Positions 23,494 through 34,312 are shown, numbered from the stretch's first letter. The stretch: DNA of 64,000 bases from Procambarus clarkii (GCF_040958095.1 NC_091173.1:12765000-12828999), one strand, 5' to 3'. The notes: generated by a model from the letters alone, not told the origin. Program-made: numbers and translations.

Positions 23494-23603
23494 ACACAAC
23501 AGATGACACACAACAGGTGACGTACAACAGGTGACGTACAACAGAAACGACACATGAGACAGAACACAACAGGTGAGATAACAGATGGGGCGCAACAGGT
23601 GAG
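23494..23603. repeat. 14-bp imperfect tandem ACACAACAGGTGAC
   Basis: About seven units with ACACAACAG/GTACAACAG and ATGAC/GTGAC variation, decaying to the right. Confidence 0.8.
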
Positions 23604-24332
23604 GACGTCCAGGAATGTATACAAAGTTATCAAAGTCCCTCATACAGCTTTGAGTATTTTAAATCCTCTAATCTTAACCTTACTCTGCTCGTTCTCTGAG
23701 ACCGAACAGAGTAATGAACTACGTTCCTGATACATTTACAACAGCCACAGTCTCCCATCACAAGTTGATGGATCCAAAAATGGCATAGACGGGGTGGTGA
23801 ACGACCGAAAATCTTGTATTTTGTATTTTACCCATTCACAGAATACAGGGTTCGATACCCATACCTAAGCTAGATATCAATAGGTCTAACAATACAGGGT
23901 TTACAGACTCTGTATTAAACCTATTGATACTTAGCTTAGGTATAGCCCCATCCAGAAACACTACATAACAAAAAAAAAATTTTTTTTAAATACACACCGC
24001 TAACCACCATTAACCGCCCAACCCAACCACCAGACACAACAGTCTACTACTCCACACGCACCGCCATACCTCGGGGTCGCCCAACATACCATTACCGAGA
24101 CCAGCAGGTGTTAAAAGAAATTACTGTTGATCACATGGGCGGAATACAAATGACCTCATTTGCATGCCCAATGAGCACCGAGTCCCCCCTCGGAGGCAAG
24201 GGCACACTTCATTGATTACTTATTTCTTCAATATACTTCTTGGCGAGCAATATACTCTGGGGCTAAGATGGATATTTTGGGATTTATTCTTATTTTTGTG
24301 TTTAATTGGAAGGTTAATTTGAGTGGTCTGTT
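23604..24332. other. spacer with stem-loop, no gene
   Basis: 23859-23884 (CATACCTAAGCTAG...CAATAGGT) pairs imperfectly with 23917-23942 (ACCTATTGATACTTAGCTTAGGT), and AATACAGGGTT is repeated on both sides of the loop. Nothing else recognised. Confidence 0.5.
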
Positions 24333-24334
24333 GA

Positions 24335-24440
24335 GCAGACTACACACTAGAAGGTGAAGGGACGACGACGACGACGACGACGACGTTTCGGTCCGTCCTG
24401 GACCATTCTCAAGTCGATTGTGGCTTGAGAATGGTCCGGG
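24335..24440 (+). repeat. GACGACGTTTCGG repeat with expanded (GAC)n
   Basis: The GACGACG step of the family is expanded to about eight GAC units. GACCATTCTCAAG (24401-24413) and CTTGAGAATGGTC (24424-24436) are perfect inverted arms at its 3' end. Confidence 0.8.
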
Positions 24441-24847
24441 TCTCCACGTTGAGTGGTCTCTTGTGGTTATGCGGTATCCGGGGAGTCTGTGTGCGTGTGT
24501 GCGTGCATGTGTGTGTACTGGCACGCGCGTGTGTCTGTTCACATGTGTAAGTTTTGTGTGTAAATGTATTTTTTCAGAGTGTAATGTGTAAGTTTACATA
24601 TGAAGATGATAGTGTCTCTACAAGACATTCCGCCCTCACTACAACACATTCCGACTTCAAGGGCTCAAGTAAGTCATTATCAAAATAAGACACTAGCAAC
24701 CCCCCCCCCCCACACTCTACACCCACACAACCCCCCCCCCACACCCACAGCACCTACACAAACTACACCCACATCTCTAACACCACAGGTGTCAACTGGT
24801 GACCCACACAGTTATTGACACCAGCATTGGCACTGCATCCACCCTTA

Positions 24848-25092
24848 ATTATTGTAATATCACCACAGCAACCACCACCACCATCGCCACAGCAACCATC
24901 ACCATCATCACCACCACAGCAACCATCACCACAGCAACCACCACTACAGCACCCATCACCACCATCACCACAGCAACCACCACCACCATCACCACCACTA
25001 CCACCATCACCACAGCAACCATCACCACCACCACAGCAACCACCACCACCACTACCACCACAGCAACCACCACCACCACTACCACTACAGCA
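24848..25092. repeat. CCA/CAGCAA trinucleotide-type minisatellite
   Basis: CACCACAGCAACCACCACCA-type units. All frames open (Thr, Pro-Gln, or Val/Gly on the minus strand). Composition shadow, not gene evidence. Confidence 0.93.
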
Positions 25093-25435
25093 CCATCTCC
25101 GGGCCACCCACCTCGACCATTACTACCCACCAATCCCATTGTTCCATCATCTAGTTTATATTCAGATGCTAATCTGTATTGCCTGTTCACGCCTAAGTAT
25201 ATTTATTTTGTTCCTAAAATCATATTTATTAGTCCATCCGTATAATTATCCGTAATAATATTAGTTTGCCTCTCAACAACGAAGTCAAAGTCTGGTGTTT
25301 GTATCATGGCCGGATAATGGCTCATGATTCACACCTTGGTAATCATTCAGGGTAGGGATGAGGTGCGCTCTAGCACCAGCCCGTCCTCATAAACTAAAGG
25401 CCAAAGTCCATTCCATCCACCCGCCAAATCCCCTT

Positions 25436-25602
25436 TGTTTATGAAAAGCGGTTTACACACGACTCACAACTGATGACGTCCGAACACTTCCGGAACAAGT
25501 GCTTCACTGACGAATTTTGTTCGACCCACAACGCTGTAAATGCTTCACCCACGTACTACAGATACAACAACAGAACCTAAACACCTAACCTAACCAATGC
25601 CT
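25436..25602 (-). repeat. dispersed repeat ending in TTAGG-like steps
   Basis: Minus strand ends GTTTATG/AAGCGG on one side and GGTTAGGTTAGGTG on the other. Recalled as a decapod interspersed repeat; no second copy is certain in this window. Confidence 0.35.
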
Positions 25603-25792
25603 AAATATGTACAGCATGCTTATGTATAACAATATTAATTTACAAAAGTTAATTAAATTAAGCAGCAAAACAGAGGACTCATACTGAAATGGAATACTTA
25701 TTAAAAAGATAAGAAATGCACAGCCACACCAGTTAGAAAACAAAACACTCAACAACTTACGTAACGTGATAAAACACAGTGATAAAACACAA

Positions 25793-25935
25793 ACATGACT
25801 CCATACACAGTTTCAAGTGTAGATATGACAGAGCCCGATAGGCTCAGGAATCTGTACACCTGTTGATTGACGGTTGAGAGGCGGGACCAAAGAGCCAGAG
25901 CTCAACCCCCGCAAACACAACTAGGTGAGTACAGT
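25793..25935 (+). mobile_element. LINE ORF2 end and tail, subfamily 1
   Basis: GACTCCATACACAGTTTCAA, AGATATGACAGAGCCCGATA, then CTGTTGATTGACGGTTGAGA and the CTAGGTGAGTAC terminus. Encodes DSIHSFKCRYDRA. Confidence 0.9.
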
Positions 25936-26560
25936 AGAACCCAACTTTCTCATGTATACTCAAAACAAATTCAAAATTATAATAATACCTACAAACTTAC
26001 AGAACACTTATACAAAAACAAACAATTTAAAACACTTATAGATTACCAGTTAGACACCCTTATAAGAAACATAAATATCGCATAAAATTGATCACTAAAA
26101 TATATATTATATGTCCTAATTAAAACAAATACAACCGTACAAAATGTCAACACTTAAAATGAGTATCAAAAGACACAAATCAGGGGGAACTAAAGCAAAT
26201 AATAAAGAAGTCGACCTGGACTATAAACCAAAACATATGGCCCACTGTGATGCCCAGCTGAACCGTTAATATTTAGCAAGAGGCCGCAGCTCCCTGATAT
26301 ATAAATATATAAGAATTCCATTATTCTCAAACCCGACTGGCCATCATTTAGACACTGCAAGTGTCTAAATTTTTTTTAAATCGGATTCCAACAGAGAATG
26401 ATGCCTCTCATTACAATAATTTCTAATCTTTGATTGTCCAAACCAGTAGGCTCATTCATCTCTCATCCTTCTCCTCCGCTAAGAGAATAATCAGTCTACA
26501 AAACCCTGTAATTATTGCCTAAAGTACACTGATCTCCGGCCTTACTAATCTAACTACTAG
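25936..26560. other. AT-rich spacer, nothing recognised
   Basis: About 620 bp, A/T-rich and unique. Confidence 0.4.
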
Positions 26561-26561
26561 A

Positions 26562-26634
26562 ATTACACGGGCTCACCATAGCCCGTGCTACTTGGATTTT
26601 TTTGTTCCAGGTAGCGAATCTTAAACAACAACGA
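26562..26634 (+). repeat. two-hairpin dispersed repeat, copy 4
   Basis: Plus-strand orientation: ACGGGCTCACCATAGCCCGT, GCTACTTGGA, GTTCCAGGTAGCGAATCTTA and AACAACAACG. Confidence 0.8.
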
Positions 26635-26699
26635 CATACTAAAATTATTAGTGACTGACAGGACAGCGATCAGCTGGACGAGGGGGGGGGGTTGTGTAA

Positions 26700-26776
26700 A
26701 TGTATTCACCTATTTATTACTGCCAGGTTGAGCTGTTAGCTCTTGGACCACACCTTTTTAATTATTGGTTGTTTAA
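26700..26776 (-). mobile_element. diverged LINE/SINE tail, subfamily 2 type
   Basis: Minus strand AAAAAGGTGTGGTCCAAGAG, CTAACAGCTCAACCTGGC, AGTAATAAATAGGTGAATAC. Confidence 0.6.
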
Positions 26777-26879
26777 TATAGTTTCTCGGCCTATTTTTTG
26801 TCCTCTTCTATATCTGCTATATATTTCTCTCACACACGCATCCCCAGGATGAGGTCCGCAACAGCTGACCTAACTGCCA

Positions 26880-27138
26880 GGGTCCAGATTCACGAAAGCC
26901 CTTACGCAAGCACTTACGATCCTGTACATCTTTTCTCAATCTTTGGTGGCTTTGTTTCCAATTATTAAACAGTTTACAAGCATGAAAACTTCCCAATCAA
27001 CTGTTGTTATTGTTATAAACAGCCTCCTGGTGCTTCGGAGCTCATTAACTTAAACAGTTGTAAACAAAGCCGCCAAAGATTGAGAAAAGATGTACAGGTT
27101 CGTAAGTGCTTGCGTAACTGCTTCGTGAATCTGACCTC
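26880..27138 (-). mobile_element. foldback MITE, copy 1 (opposite orientation)
   Basis: Terminal inverted repeats of about 90 bp (CCAGATTCACGAAAGCCCTT...CTGCTTCGTGAATCTGACC). The central 80 bp (ACAAGCATGAAAACTTCCCA...GAGCTCATTAACTT) is the reverse complement of the centre in the copies at 27711 and 61240. No transposase; non-autonomous. Confidence 0.88.
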
Positions 27139-27149
27139 CTGGATAGTCC

Positions 27150-27540
27150 CGATCACGTTCAATACACAACGCAGCTCAAGAGCTATGACACCAGACTAGT
27201 CCCAGAGCTGAGAGTTATGAGGAAAGACTATAGAAGAAGGAGTAAACCTCACGTCACAGGAAGAAGAGAAGAACCAAGGGAGACATGATCAAGGGAGACA
27301 TGAGGAAATAAATGTAAACTAAGTACGTCGATGAGCCACGGGAATTTAAGTAAAATTCAGTATCAGAACTAAACAAATAGATTACATAAAGTGGAGGCTG
27401 ATTACATCATACACAACTTCTAATATAAGTACGACAGAGCCCAGTAGCCTCGAGAGCCAATATACCAAGCGTTTTAAGGGTTGAGAGGCGGGACCAAAGA
27501 GCTGGAGCTTATGCTCCACAAATATTATGTGAGTATACAC
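27150..27540 (+). pseudogene. LINE C-terminal relic and tail, subfamily 1
   Basis: TRLVPELRVMRKDYRR-like frame, then a decayed middle, GTGGAGGCTGATTACATCAT, GACAGAGCCCAGTAGCCTC, GTTGAGAGGCGGGACCAAAG and ATTATGTGAGTATAC, passing into ACGCACGCACAC repeats. Confidence 0.7.
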
Positions 27541-27602
27541 GCACGCACACACACACACGAACGCAAACGTATGCACGCATACACACACGCATGATCTCTC
27601 AT

Positions 27603-27710
27603 ACACACTGTTCAGGATTCGCATTCCACGGACCCGCGTTCGATTTCCCGCCGAGACAAACAAATGGACAGAATTTATTTCATCTGATGCCTCTGTTCAA
27701 ATAGGTACCT
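27603..27710 (+). mobile_element. SINE fragment interrupted by a MITE
   Basis: GATTCGCATTCCACGGACCC, B box GCGTTCGATTTCCCGCCGAG, ACAAATGGACAGAATTTATT and AAATAGGTACCTGGG. The body stops at the MITE boundary. Confidence 0.75.
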
Positions 27711-27971
27711 GGGGCCAGATTCACGAAAGCACTTACGCAAGCACTTACGATCCTGTACATCTTTTCTCAATCTTTGGCGGCTTTGTTTCCAATTATTAAA
27801 CAGTTAATGAGCTCCGAAGCACCAGGAGGCTGTTTATAACAATAACAACAGTTGATTGGGAATTTTTCATGCCTGTAAACTGTTTAATAAATGTAACCAA
27901 AGGTGTCAAAGATTGAGGAAAGATGTACACGTTCGTAAGTGCTTGCGTAACTGCTTCGTGAATCTGGCCCC
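27711..27971 (+). mobile_element. foldback MITE, copy 2
   Basis: GGGGCCAGATTCACGAAAGC at the left, GCTTCGTGAATCTGGCCCC at the right, with a central GAGCTCCGAAGCACCAGGAG. Inserted after TACCTGGG of the SINE. Confidence 0.92.
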
Positions 27972-28261
27972 CAGGCTGGTGGCACAAACTGTGTCAAACA
28001 AGGCTGTCATCTACTCATGAAGTAAGCGACCTGACGCCTGGGGATAGCCTCAGGAAACTTTGCAGTGTGAATAGTCTGGGTTACGGGCATGCAAAATTCC
28101 TTGGAGATCGAGCCCCATGTCCCCCCTTTCCCCCCCTCTCTTTGTATTAAACACAAACGCTTGCAGTTCACAGTCAGGCTACAGTACATACATTAACAAA
28201 GCGAGTGCCAAGCACCAGGGTAATTACACAGTTGATTGCTGTAATAATTGTAAACACAGTA

Positions 28262-28360
28262 ATTACTGCCAGTTGATTGACAGTTGAGAGGCGGGACCAA
28301 AGAGCCAAAGCTCAACCCTCGCAAGCCCAAATAGGTGAGAACAAATAGGTGAGTACAGTC
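28262..28360 (+). mobile_element. LINE/SINE tail with duplicated terminus
   Basis: GTTGATTGACAGTTGAGAGG, GACCAAAGAGCCAAAGCTCA, then AAATAGGTGAGAACAAATAG and GTGAGTAC: the 14-bp terminal unit occurs twice. Confidence 0.85.
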
Positions 28361-28860
28361 CTCAGTACTTAATGTGTGAGGAACGCATTACGGCTTTCCC
28401 GGACTGCCATAAATTTCGATGTGGATTATCATTAAATGTCTCCTATAATTAGCCAGGACACGCCTATAATTAGCTGGGACAGATAACGACTACCAGAGAC
28501 GGCCGCTGCTAAGGTATACAAATTATAGAGCTGATGTGAAGAATTCACCGGCGTTGCCTCACGCTTTAAACACATATAATTATCAGACACATCTGCCTAT
28601 CGACGCGTGAGACACAATTTAATGTTTCAATATCTTCCGCTGGCAACACTGCGCCTGGTGTCTGCCAGCGCCACCAACGGTCTTGTTGAGCGTGTGCGTG
28701 CGCGCGCGCGCTCTCTCCATTACTTGCATCGTCCGGTGACCTTTTGTTCAAAATATTTATTGTTCGATTGTTTAAGTTGTGATAAATTTCTGTTGACTAA
28801 TTCGTGAAAACCTGGAAGTTCAGAGGAATTATATTTCAGTCAAGCTTTCGTGTCCTGTTT
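28361..28860. other. 500 bp with no recognised gene
   Basis: GTGCGTGCGCGCGCGCG patch near 28696-28712. AATTAGC(C/T)GGGACA is repeated at 28447 and 28471. Nothing else. Confidence 0.4.
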
Positions 28861-28865
28861 CTCCA

Positions 28866-29165
28866 GGCGCCCTCACCTCTCACCACAGCTTTGCACCCGA
28901 TGCCTCTGTTCACCTAGCAGCAAATGCCTCATATTGTTTATCTCTCCCACTCCCCTACAGGACGGACCGAAACGTCATTTCTCCAGTTTCTGATGTGTGT
29001 GGGTTTGGTCCTTATCATAATTCCAGGGTACGCATTTACTGCTAGGCGAACAGAGGCATTAGGGTGAAAGTCACTCAAGGCCACATGTCTCCGTCCTGCC
29101 ACGGGAATCGAATCCAGATCCTTCGGTTGTAGATCGACTGCGCTGACTACTGCGCTACAGGATCC
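28866..29165 (-). mobile_element. SINE halves around a GACGTTTCGG repeat
   Basis: 28890-28935 is a plus-strand SINE body piece (GATGCCTCTGTTCACCTAGC). 28966-29011 is a minus copy of the GACCGAAACGTC repeat. 29036-29165 is a minus-strand SINE (CTAGGCGAACAGAGGCATTA, B box GGATTCGATTCCCGTGGCAG on the complement, head GTAGTCAGCGCAGTCGATCT). Confidence 0.65.
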
Positions 29166-29515
29166 CCTTCCTATGTATTTACCTTACATTACCTTAGAGA
29201 TGGAATAATTGGCATGTTGGATGGGGGTCTCACGCGGTGAAGATACGCATTAACGACCCTGTTTACGGTGGTCAGGTCAACCACTGACAGCAGTGAGGCG
29301 CTCCTCACCCCCCCTCCCCTGGTCTGTGCACTTTGTGTAGAGGCTGCTGGTAAAGCTGTCATCCACGAGGGTGATATCAGTGACGAATGAGGGCAAACCA
29401 GTGTTTACATCCTTGATGAGGTGATCAACGTGGCGCACAGAGACGATATCGTAAAGGAAACGACCATACAATGTGTGTTTAGTCGTATTTTTAGTGACGA
29501 ATTAATCAGCAATAT
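29166..29515. other. unique spacer
   Basis: No gene or repeat recognised. Confidence 0.4.
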
Positions 29516-29517
29516 CA

Positions 29518-29598
<81 letters not shown>
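29516..29598. repeat. (CA)n microsatellite
   Basis: About 80 bp perfect CA. Confidence 0.98.
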
Positions 29599-29601
<3 letters not shown>

Positions 29602-29715
29602 TATAAACTCAGTGTTATTCATGTCTATCATTGCCGTGTCGTGAGAACGTGTTCTGTGCGAAATACATTCCACCACGCAGCCAAGTGAGTCAAAATAATA
29701 ATAAAGGAGGCGTTA

Positions 29716-29855
29716 AGCTAGTATGAGTATAGCAGTGGCAAGTGGGGTATGAGGACAAGGAGCCGAGGTATGGGGGACGGCTCCCAACAACATTCACCAT
29801 CGGGAATCGAACGCCGACCTTGCAAGAAGCGAGGCCTTCGCTCTACCGTCGACCG
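29716..29855 (-). mobile_element. SINE family C, diverged copy
   Basis: CGGGAATCGAACGCCGACCT, GAAGCGAGGCCTTCGCTCTA and CCGTCGACC on the plus strand mark the inverted tRNA-like head; the body is eroded. Confidence 0.65.
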
Positions 29856-29929
29856 AGAAGAATACTCCTTACCATGCAACCTGAGACACGAGCCAGACAC
29901 CACTCAGTGTGACCCCCCCTGATGACTAG

Positions 29930-30300
29930 AGCGACACCAACATCTTAATCATTAAGATTTTGATGTGGTCTAACATCTTTATATATAAGATGTTAAGTGC
30001 TGTTACCCTGCTGCCTGGGTAACAGCTTCTGCCCCGAATCAACCTACCCTGGCTTTGCGCCCTGGTGAGGCCACTCCAGACCGACAACCAGAGCGCAACT
30101 CCATAGTCTCCTGAGACTGATGGATGCCTACTAAGTGCTGGTGCACCACTTAACATCTTTAAGATTAAGTGAAAAGTGTCATCCACACTTCCGTGGAAAT
30201 ATTTCCACAGAAGTGCTGATGCCGTGGGTCAGTAATTCCTCTGAGCTTCAGTAGTCGTCAGGGAAAGTTGAACATTCCAGTTTGGCAGCAGGATGCTGCT
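29930..30300. repeat. old dispersed repeat with AAGATGTTA motifs
   Basis: AACATCTT/AAGATGTT inverted pairs at 29940-29996. 30186-30214 holds CTTCCGTGGAAAT/ATTTCCACAGAAG arms. ATCCACACTTCCGTGGAAAT matches ATCCACACTTCCCTGGAAAT at 46483. Confidence 0.5.
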
Positions 30301-30326
30301 TCTGGAAACTTTCCTTTTTTCAAGAC

Positions 30327-30400
30327 TGCTCATAGCCCAGTCGATAGAGCTACGCCCTCCCACGCGTGGGGTCCAGGGTTCGAGACCCATACAGCCCAAG
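30327..30400 (+). mobile_element. tRNA-like SINE head
   Basis: Box A-like TAGCCCAGTCGATAGAGCTA and box B GGGTTCGAGACCCATACAGC. A related B box on the minus strand lies near 46526. No acceptor stem pairing, so a SINE head is preferred over a tRNA gene. Confidence 0.6.
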
Positions 30401-30519
30401 TTAATGAAATTAAGTGAAATATCGATAGAAACATTAACATAAAAAAAAACTATGAGACAGGTTCCATGGACGCAACACCACTTATTTTGGTCCAATTCGT
30501 CCTCTCAACTAATATAGAC

Positions 30520-30625
30520 GTCATGGTGACAAACGTTCCCAATACATCGTATTATGCAAAGAAGCGGCTGACAAAAACCCACCATATTTTTTATGCATGG
30601 GTTGGTAAGGTTAGGTGGGTGGCTC
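30520..30625 (+). repeat. dispersed repeat with TTAGG-like end, copy 1
   Basis: AATACATCGTATTATGCAAA, AGCGGCTGACAAAA and GGTTGGTAAGGTTAGGTGG. Partner at 49889-49985. Confidence 0.7.
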
Positions 30626-30640
30626 GGGTTTGTGTGTTAC

Positions 30641-31728
30641 TGGTTAGGCGCAGATGAGGGGATGAGGACAGTGAGATGAATATGATGATATGAATGATGA
30701 GGTGAATGTGATGATACTGAGGTGAAGATCAGATGAGAACAATACGAGGGTTTAAATGTTACAATATACATTTATGAAGTAACAATTTGGCAAAAGGGAC
30801 GACAATATTGCATGTTGCTGTATATATATATGTGAGTGCGTGATGGAAGACAGTGGTACAATTTTTTATTCAAGAATTACTGAACAAAAAATTGTACCAC
30901 TTACGGGCTATTCATGTCCGTGCCATCTCTTGGGTGGCTTAATCTTCATCAATCAATCAATCGGAAGACAGTGTAGAATGTATAGCGTCCTGAAGCTAAC
31001 GAGACGCCTTCATCCCCTGGACTCGGGCGCGGGTATAGACAGATCTTGTCCCCCATCAAGGTCAAGTGGGGGTACGACTAAGTACGACTAGGTACGACCA
31101 ATACGACTAAGGCCAAGTGATGATGATGGTCTTGGCTCCTGTGACACTAAGCATTGCTACTGCTGCTGCTGATATCCCACATGTCAGTCATTCTTATCTC
31201 CCTCACTCTTCTCACCTGAACTAATGTTTGACCTGACCTGACCTCTAGCATTTCTAATTGGTATAAACTCACCTCTTATACCCAGTACGACTCATACCAA
31301 CACGCCTCACACACTCACCTTCTGTGGTTGATTGTTCAATAAACCCTTGAACTATATGTTTAACACATCTCTAACCCTGTCAATGGAGGACAGAAGAAAA
31401 TGTATATATGCTGGTTAGCATTGTAAATGTGTGGCCACGTTTGTGGTAGAAAATAATAATAATAAAAAAAAAACTCACACCATGGGGTGAAAAGTCAAAT
31501 GTAATTTACTCGCCCCCACTGTGCAACAGTCCAGAGGAGCCAGATTTAACAACTACAACAAACGCTCCTTTATGAGAACACACAAAAGCATACCGAATAT
31601 CGACGTATCACAGCAAAAGGAACATTATTTAGTACAAAGCCACCATTAAATTAGCCAGCTCCGAGGAGCCCCGACGCGCGCAGGAACACAGGCCAGAGAC
31701 TGAAAGCCTGACCCACTACAACCCAACC
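30641..31728. other. 1.1 kb with no gene recognised
   Basis: GATGA-rich stretch at 30655-30735. A 14-bp inverted pair (TGGTACAATTTTTT at 30852, AAAAAATTGTACCA at 30885) and TACGACTA short repeats at 31074-31110. No coding signature. Confidence 0.45.
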
Positions 31729-31863
31729 ACTTGGGCTGGACGGTAGAGCGACGGTCACGCTTCATGTAGGTCGCAGTTCAAGTCCCCGACCGTCCAAGTG
31801 GTTGGACACCATTCCTTTCCCGCCCTCACCCCCCCCCGTTCCATCCCAAATCCTTATCCAGAT
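31729..31863 (+). mobile_element. SINE family C, plus-strand copy
   Basis: Head CTTGGGCTGGACGGTAGAGC, B box GCAGTTCAAGTCCCCGACCG, then CCAAGTGGTTGGACACCATT and TTCCATCCCAAATCCTTATC. Best copy for defining the 5' end. Confidence 0.88.
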
Positions 31864-32140
31864 AGTCCCCCCCCCCCGCAACTTCAGTATAGTGCTAGGA
31901 AAAAACGCTACACACTATAGTACTCGGTCTTGCACGCTCAGGCAAGTTGCAAAGCTGTCAACATAACAGTAATAGCCATGTATTAACCAACGTGTCCCCC
32001 CCCCCCCTGACGTGTCCCCCCCTGACGTGTCCCCCAGGCCTATATACCGACTGGCTGCTGCTGCTTGTGGTGTCAGGCGGTCAGACTGTCAGCTACGACG
32101 CTCTCAGTCTGTTGGCAAAAATTAATGTATTGGGCTAAAG

Positions 32141-32235
32141 GATTGAGTTATCTTGCGCTAGGATTAAGTAATTCTGTGCTATGATTAAGTTATCTTGCAC
32201 TTGGATTAAGTTATCTTGCACTAGCATTCAATTAT
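32141..32235. repeat. 21-bp tandem GGATTAAGTTATCTTGCACTT, about 4 copies
   Basis: Units begin GGATTAAGTTATCTTGCACT plus one base, and decay at both ends. Confidence 0.88.
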
Positions 32236-32811
32236 TTTAACTAAAATTTTATATGTTGGTCCTTGAAAATAAAGAAATAACGCCGAAGAATTAAGAAATA
32301 CTTGTCAAGAATTAAAGTCTGCTCAAGAAATATATCAATTTTAATTAACTGAACTTGAGCACTAAAGGATACACAAATAATTAAATAATTAAAAATTACA
32401 CCACTAATATATTGAAAATGAGAGAGAAAGAGAAACCACACAGTTCTCACGTTTCTCATTTAACTCAGTAATAATTTCTCATCCCCCCAAGACGTAGGGG
32501 GGGGTAATAAGAGAGATCTTCCGTCATTACAACACTGGGATAATTACCCCTGGCGTCTGGAGGGTTAACAACAGCTCCAATTACGACTTTATTTATGCTA
32601 GGCAATAGTTAGCGCCCGAGGGCTGGTCGGACTGTGTACTGCAAGCCCAGGTACACAAGCACTGCATATTAATACCACGTAATGCTACCTTAACCAAACA
32701 AAAACAAATAAATGTTATTGTGTTCATATTAGAGACAATATTGTCTGCGGGTATTCAAGTGTACCATTTTATTTTTTTCTGTTACGTTCTTATCGAGTTT
32801 GCGGGTGAAAT
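32236..32811. other. AT-rich spacer without gene
   Basis: Nothing recognised. Confidence 0.4.
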
Positions 32812-32882
32812 ACAGAAATAAAAGCTGTTTCGTATGGGGTCCAATAGTCCAGCAGTTGTTTTTATTCTTACGTTCATATCTT
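32812..32882 (+). repeat. diverged copy of the 4479 repeat
   Basis: AGCTGTTTCGTATGGGGTCC, AATAGTCCAGCAGTTG and TTCTTACGTTCATA follow the same order as 4500-4575. Confidence 0.5.
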
Positions 32883-33123
32883 CCAATGCTAAGAATTCAT
32901 AACGGTAAAATGTAGAGGAAAAAATTAGATTTAATTCTTGCTTCAGAATCCTCTGCGAGGCATTATATTCAGTCCTCATAACGGTAAGCAAACCTGGCGA
33001 GCGGAGACTTGTGTCTCAGGTGTGGTAACTACTTTGTCTCATGTGTCGACCCGAGGGGAGAACGCACAGTGTTCTCACAGTGTAGAGTCAATATACAGGA
33101 AAGGCAACAAAAAATCAACTATG

Positions 33124-33196
33124 TATCTTGAAGTTACCTTGAGATGATTTCGAAGCTTAGCGTCCCCGCGGCCCGGTCGTCGACCAGGCCTCCTAG
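33124..33196 (-). mobile_element. SINE family A 3' fragment
   Basis: Minus strand GAGGCCTGGTCGACGACCGG, GCCGCGGGGACGCTAAGCTT, CGAAATCATCTCAAGGTAAC. Confidence 0.85.
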
Positions 33197-33254
33197 TCTG
33201 GTCAAACAGAAAGATTGTAACACATCCTTTTAATAAAACACATATCATAATACA

Positions 33255-33300
33255 AGCGCGAACAAGCCTGAATGGTCCCCAGGCATATATGCAACTGAGT
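33255..33300 (+). repeat. GCGAACAAGCCTGAATGGTC dispersed repeat
   Basis: Third copy; continues CCCAGGCATATATGCAACTG. ATCATAATACAA flanks it on both sides (33247 and 33309), suggesting a short duplication. Confidence 0.75.
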
Positions 33301-33334
33301 ATCTTAGTATCATAATACAAATATAGAAATTTCA

Positions 33335-33665
33335 ATCAAACTGCCAGGCCCAGATGAGGTGGTCAGCAGTTTTGAAGGAGTGCAGACAGGAACTTTGCTC
33401 TCCCCTCTCCTAATAAGAATATTCAATAACAAAAACACAAGAGATAGTTACCTGCTGCCTGGAGGGTAGTCAATGTGGTCCTTACATTCAAGCAGGCTGG
33501 CAGGTTCCTTGCTGCGAACTACGTCTGATTAGTGTCCATTGTGGCCGAGTTCCTTGAGGCTATAATAACGAATTCAGTAGGAAAATAACTTGACAAATCT
33601 GGTCTGACAAAGGCCTCTCAACATGGCTTCTTTGCAAGGGCAATCTTGTCTCATGGGATTGGAGA
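33335..33665 (+). pseudogene. LINE reverse transcriptase N-terminal relic
   Basis: Frames give LPGPDEVV (match to the KxPGPDxV start of the RT domain), CRQELCSPLL, AAWRVVNVVLTFKQAG, RFLAANYV and VAEFLEAII, then QHGFFARAILS (the QHGFxxGRSxLT box). Several frameshifts. The minisatellite begins inside this last box. Confidence 0.8.
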
Positions 33666-33667
33666 GG

Positions 33668-34192
33668 AGGGTTGAGGCCACGGGATTGGATCAGAAGGCT
33701 GAGGCCACGGGATTGGATCAGAAGGCTGAGGCCACGGGATTGGATCAGAAAGCTGAGGCCACGGGATTGGCTCAGAAAGCTGAGGCCACGAGATTGGATC
33801 AGAAGGCTGAGGCCACGGGATTGGATCAAACGGCTGAGGCCACCACGGGATTGGATCAGACGGCTGAGACCACCACGGGATTGGATCAGACGGCGGAGGC
33901 CACCACGGGATTGGATCAAACGGCTGAGGCCACCACGGGATTGGATCAGACGGCTGAGACCACCACGGGATTGGATCAGACGGCGGAGGCCACCACGGGA
34001 TTGAATCAGACGGCTGAGGCCACCACGGGATTGGATCAGACGGCTGAGGCCACCACGGGATTGGATCAGACGGCTGAGGCCACCACGGGATTGGATCAGA
34101 CGGCTGAGGCCACCACGGGATTGGATCAGACGGCTGAGGCCACCACGGGATTGGAGCAGACGGCTGAGGCCACCACGGGATTGGAGTAAACG
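33668..34192. repeat. 27/30-bp minisatellite, about 19 copies
   Basis: About seven 27-bp units (GAGGCCACGGGATTGGATCA plus GAAGGCT) pass into about twelve 30-bp units by gain of ACC (GAGGCCACCACGGGATTGGA plus TCAGACGGCT). Both lengths are multiples of three, so a 188-codon frame (EATGLDQKA then EATTGLDQTA) stays open. Confidence 0.97.
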
Positions 34193-34312
34193 TTATCAAC
34201 TGGATCGGAGTCTGATTAAAGGACTGGAAGCAAGGAAAGAGAGTCAGCATTAACGTAATAAAGTCAGAGTTAGAGAAATGTCCCCCGGTGTCTGCCCCGG
34301 GTGTCTGTACCA

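Noticed and set aside
24763-25255. Thr-, Pro/Gln- and Val/Gly-rich frames
   Set aside because: CCA/CAG simple-repeat translation in all phases.
33623-34250. 188-199-codon frames (EATTGLDQTA, WWPQPSDPIP repeats)
   Set aside because: Frame is preserved because units are 27 and 30 bp; the upstream sequence is a LINE relic in a different frame.
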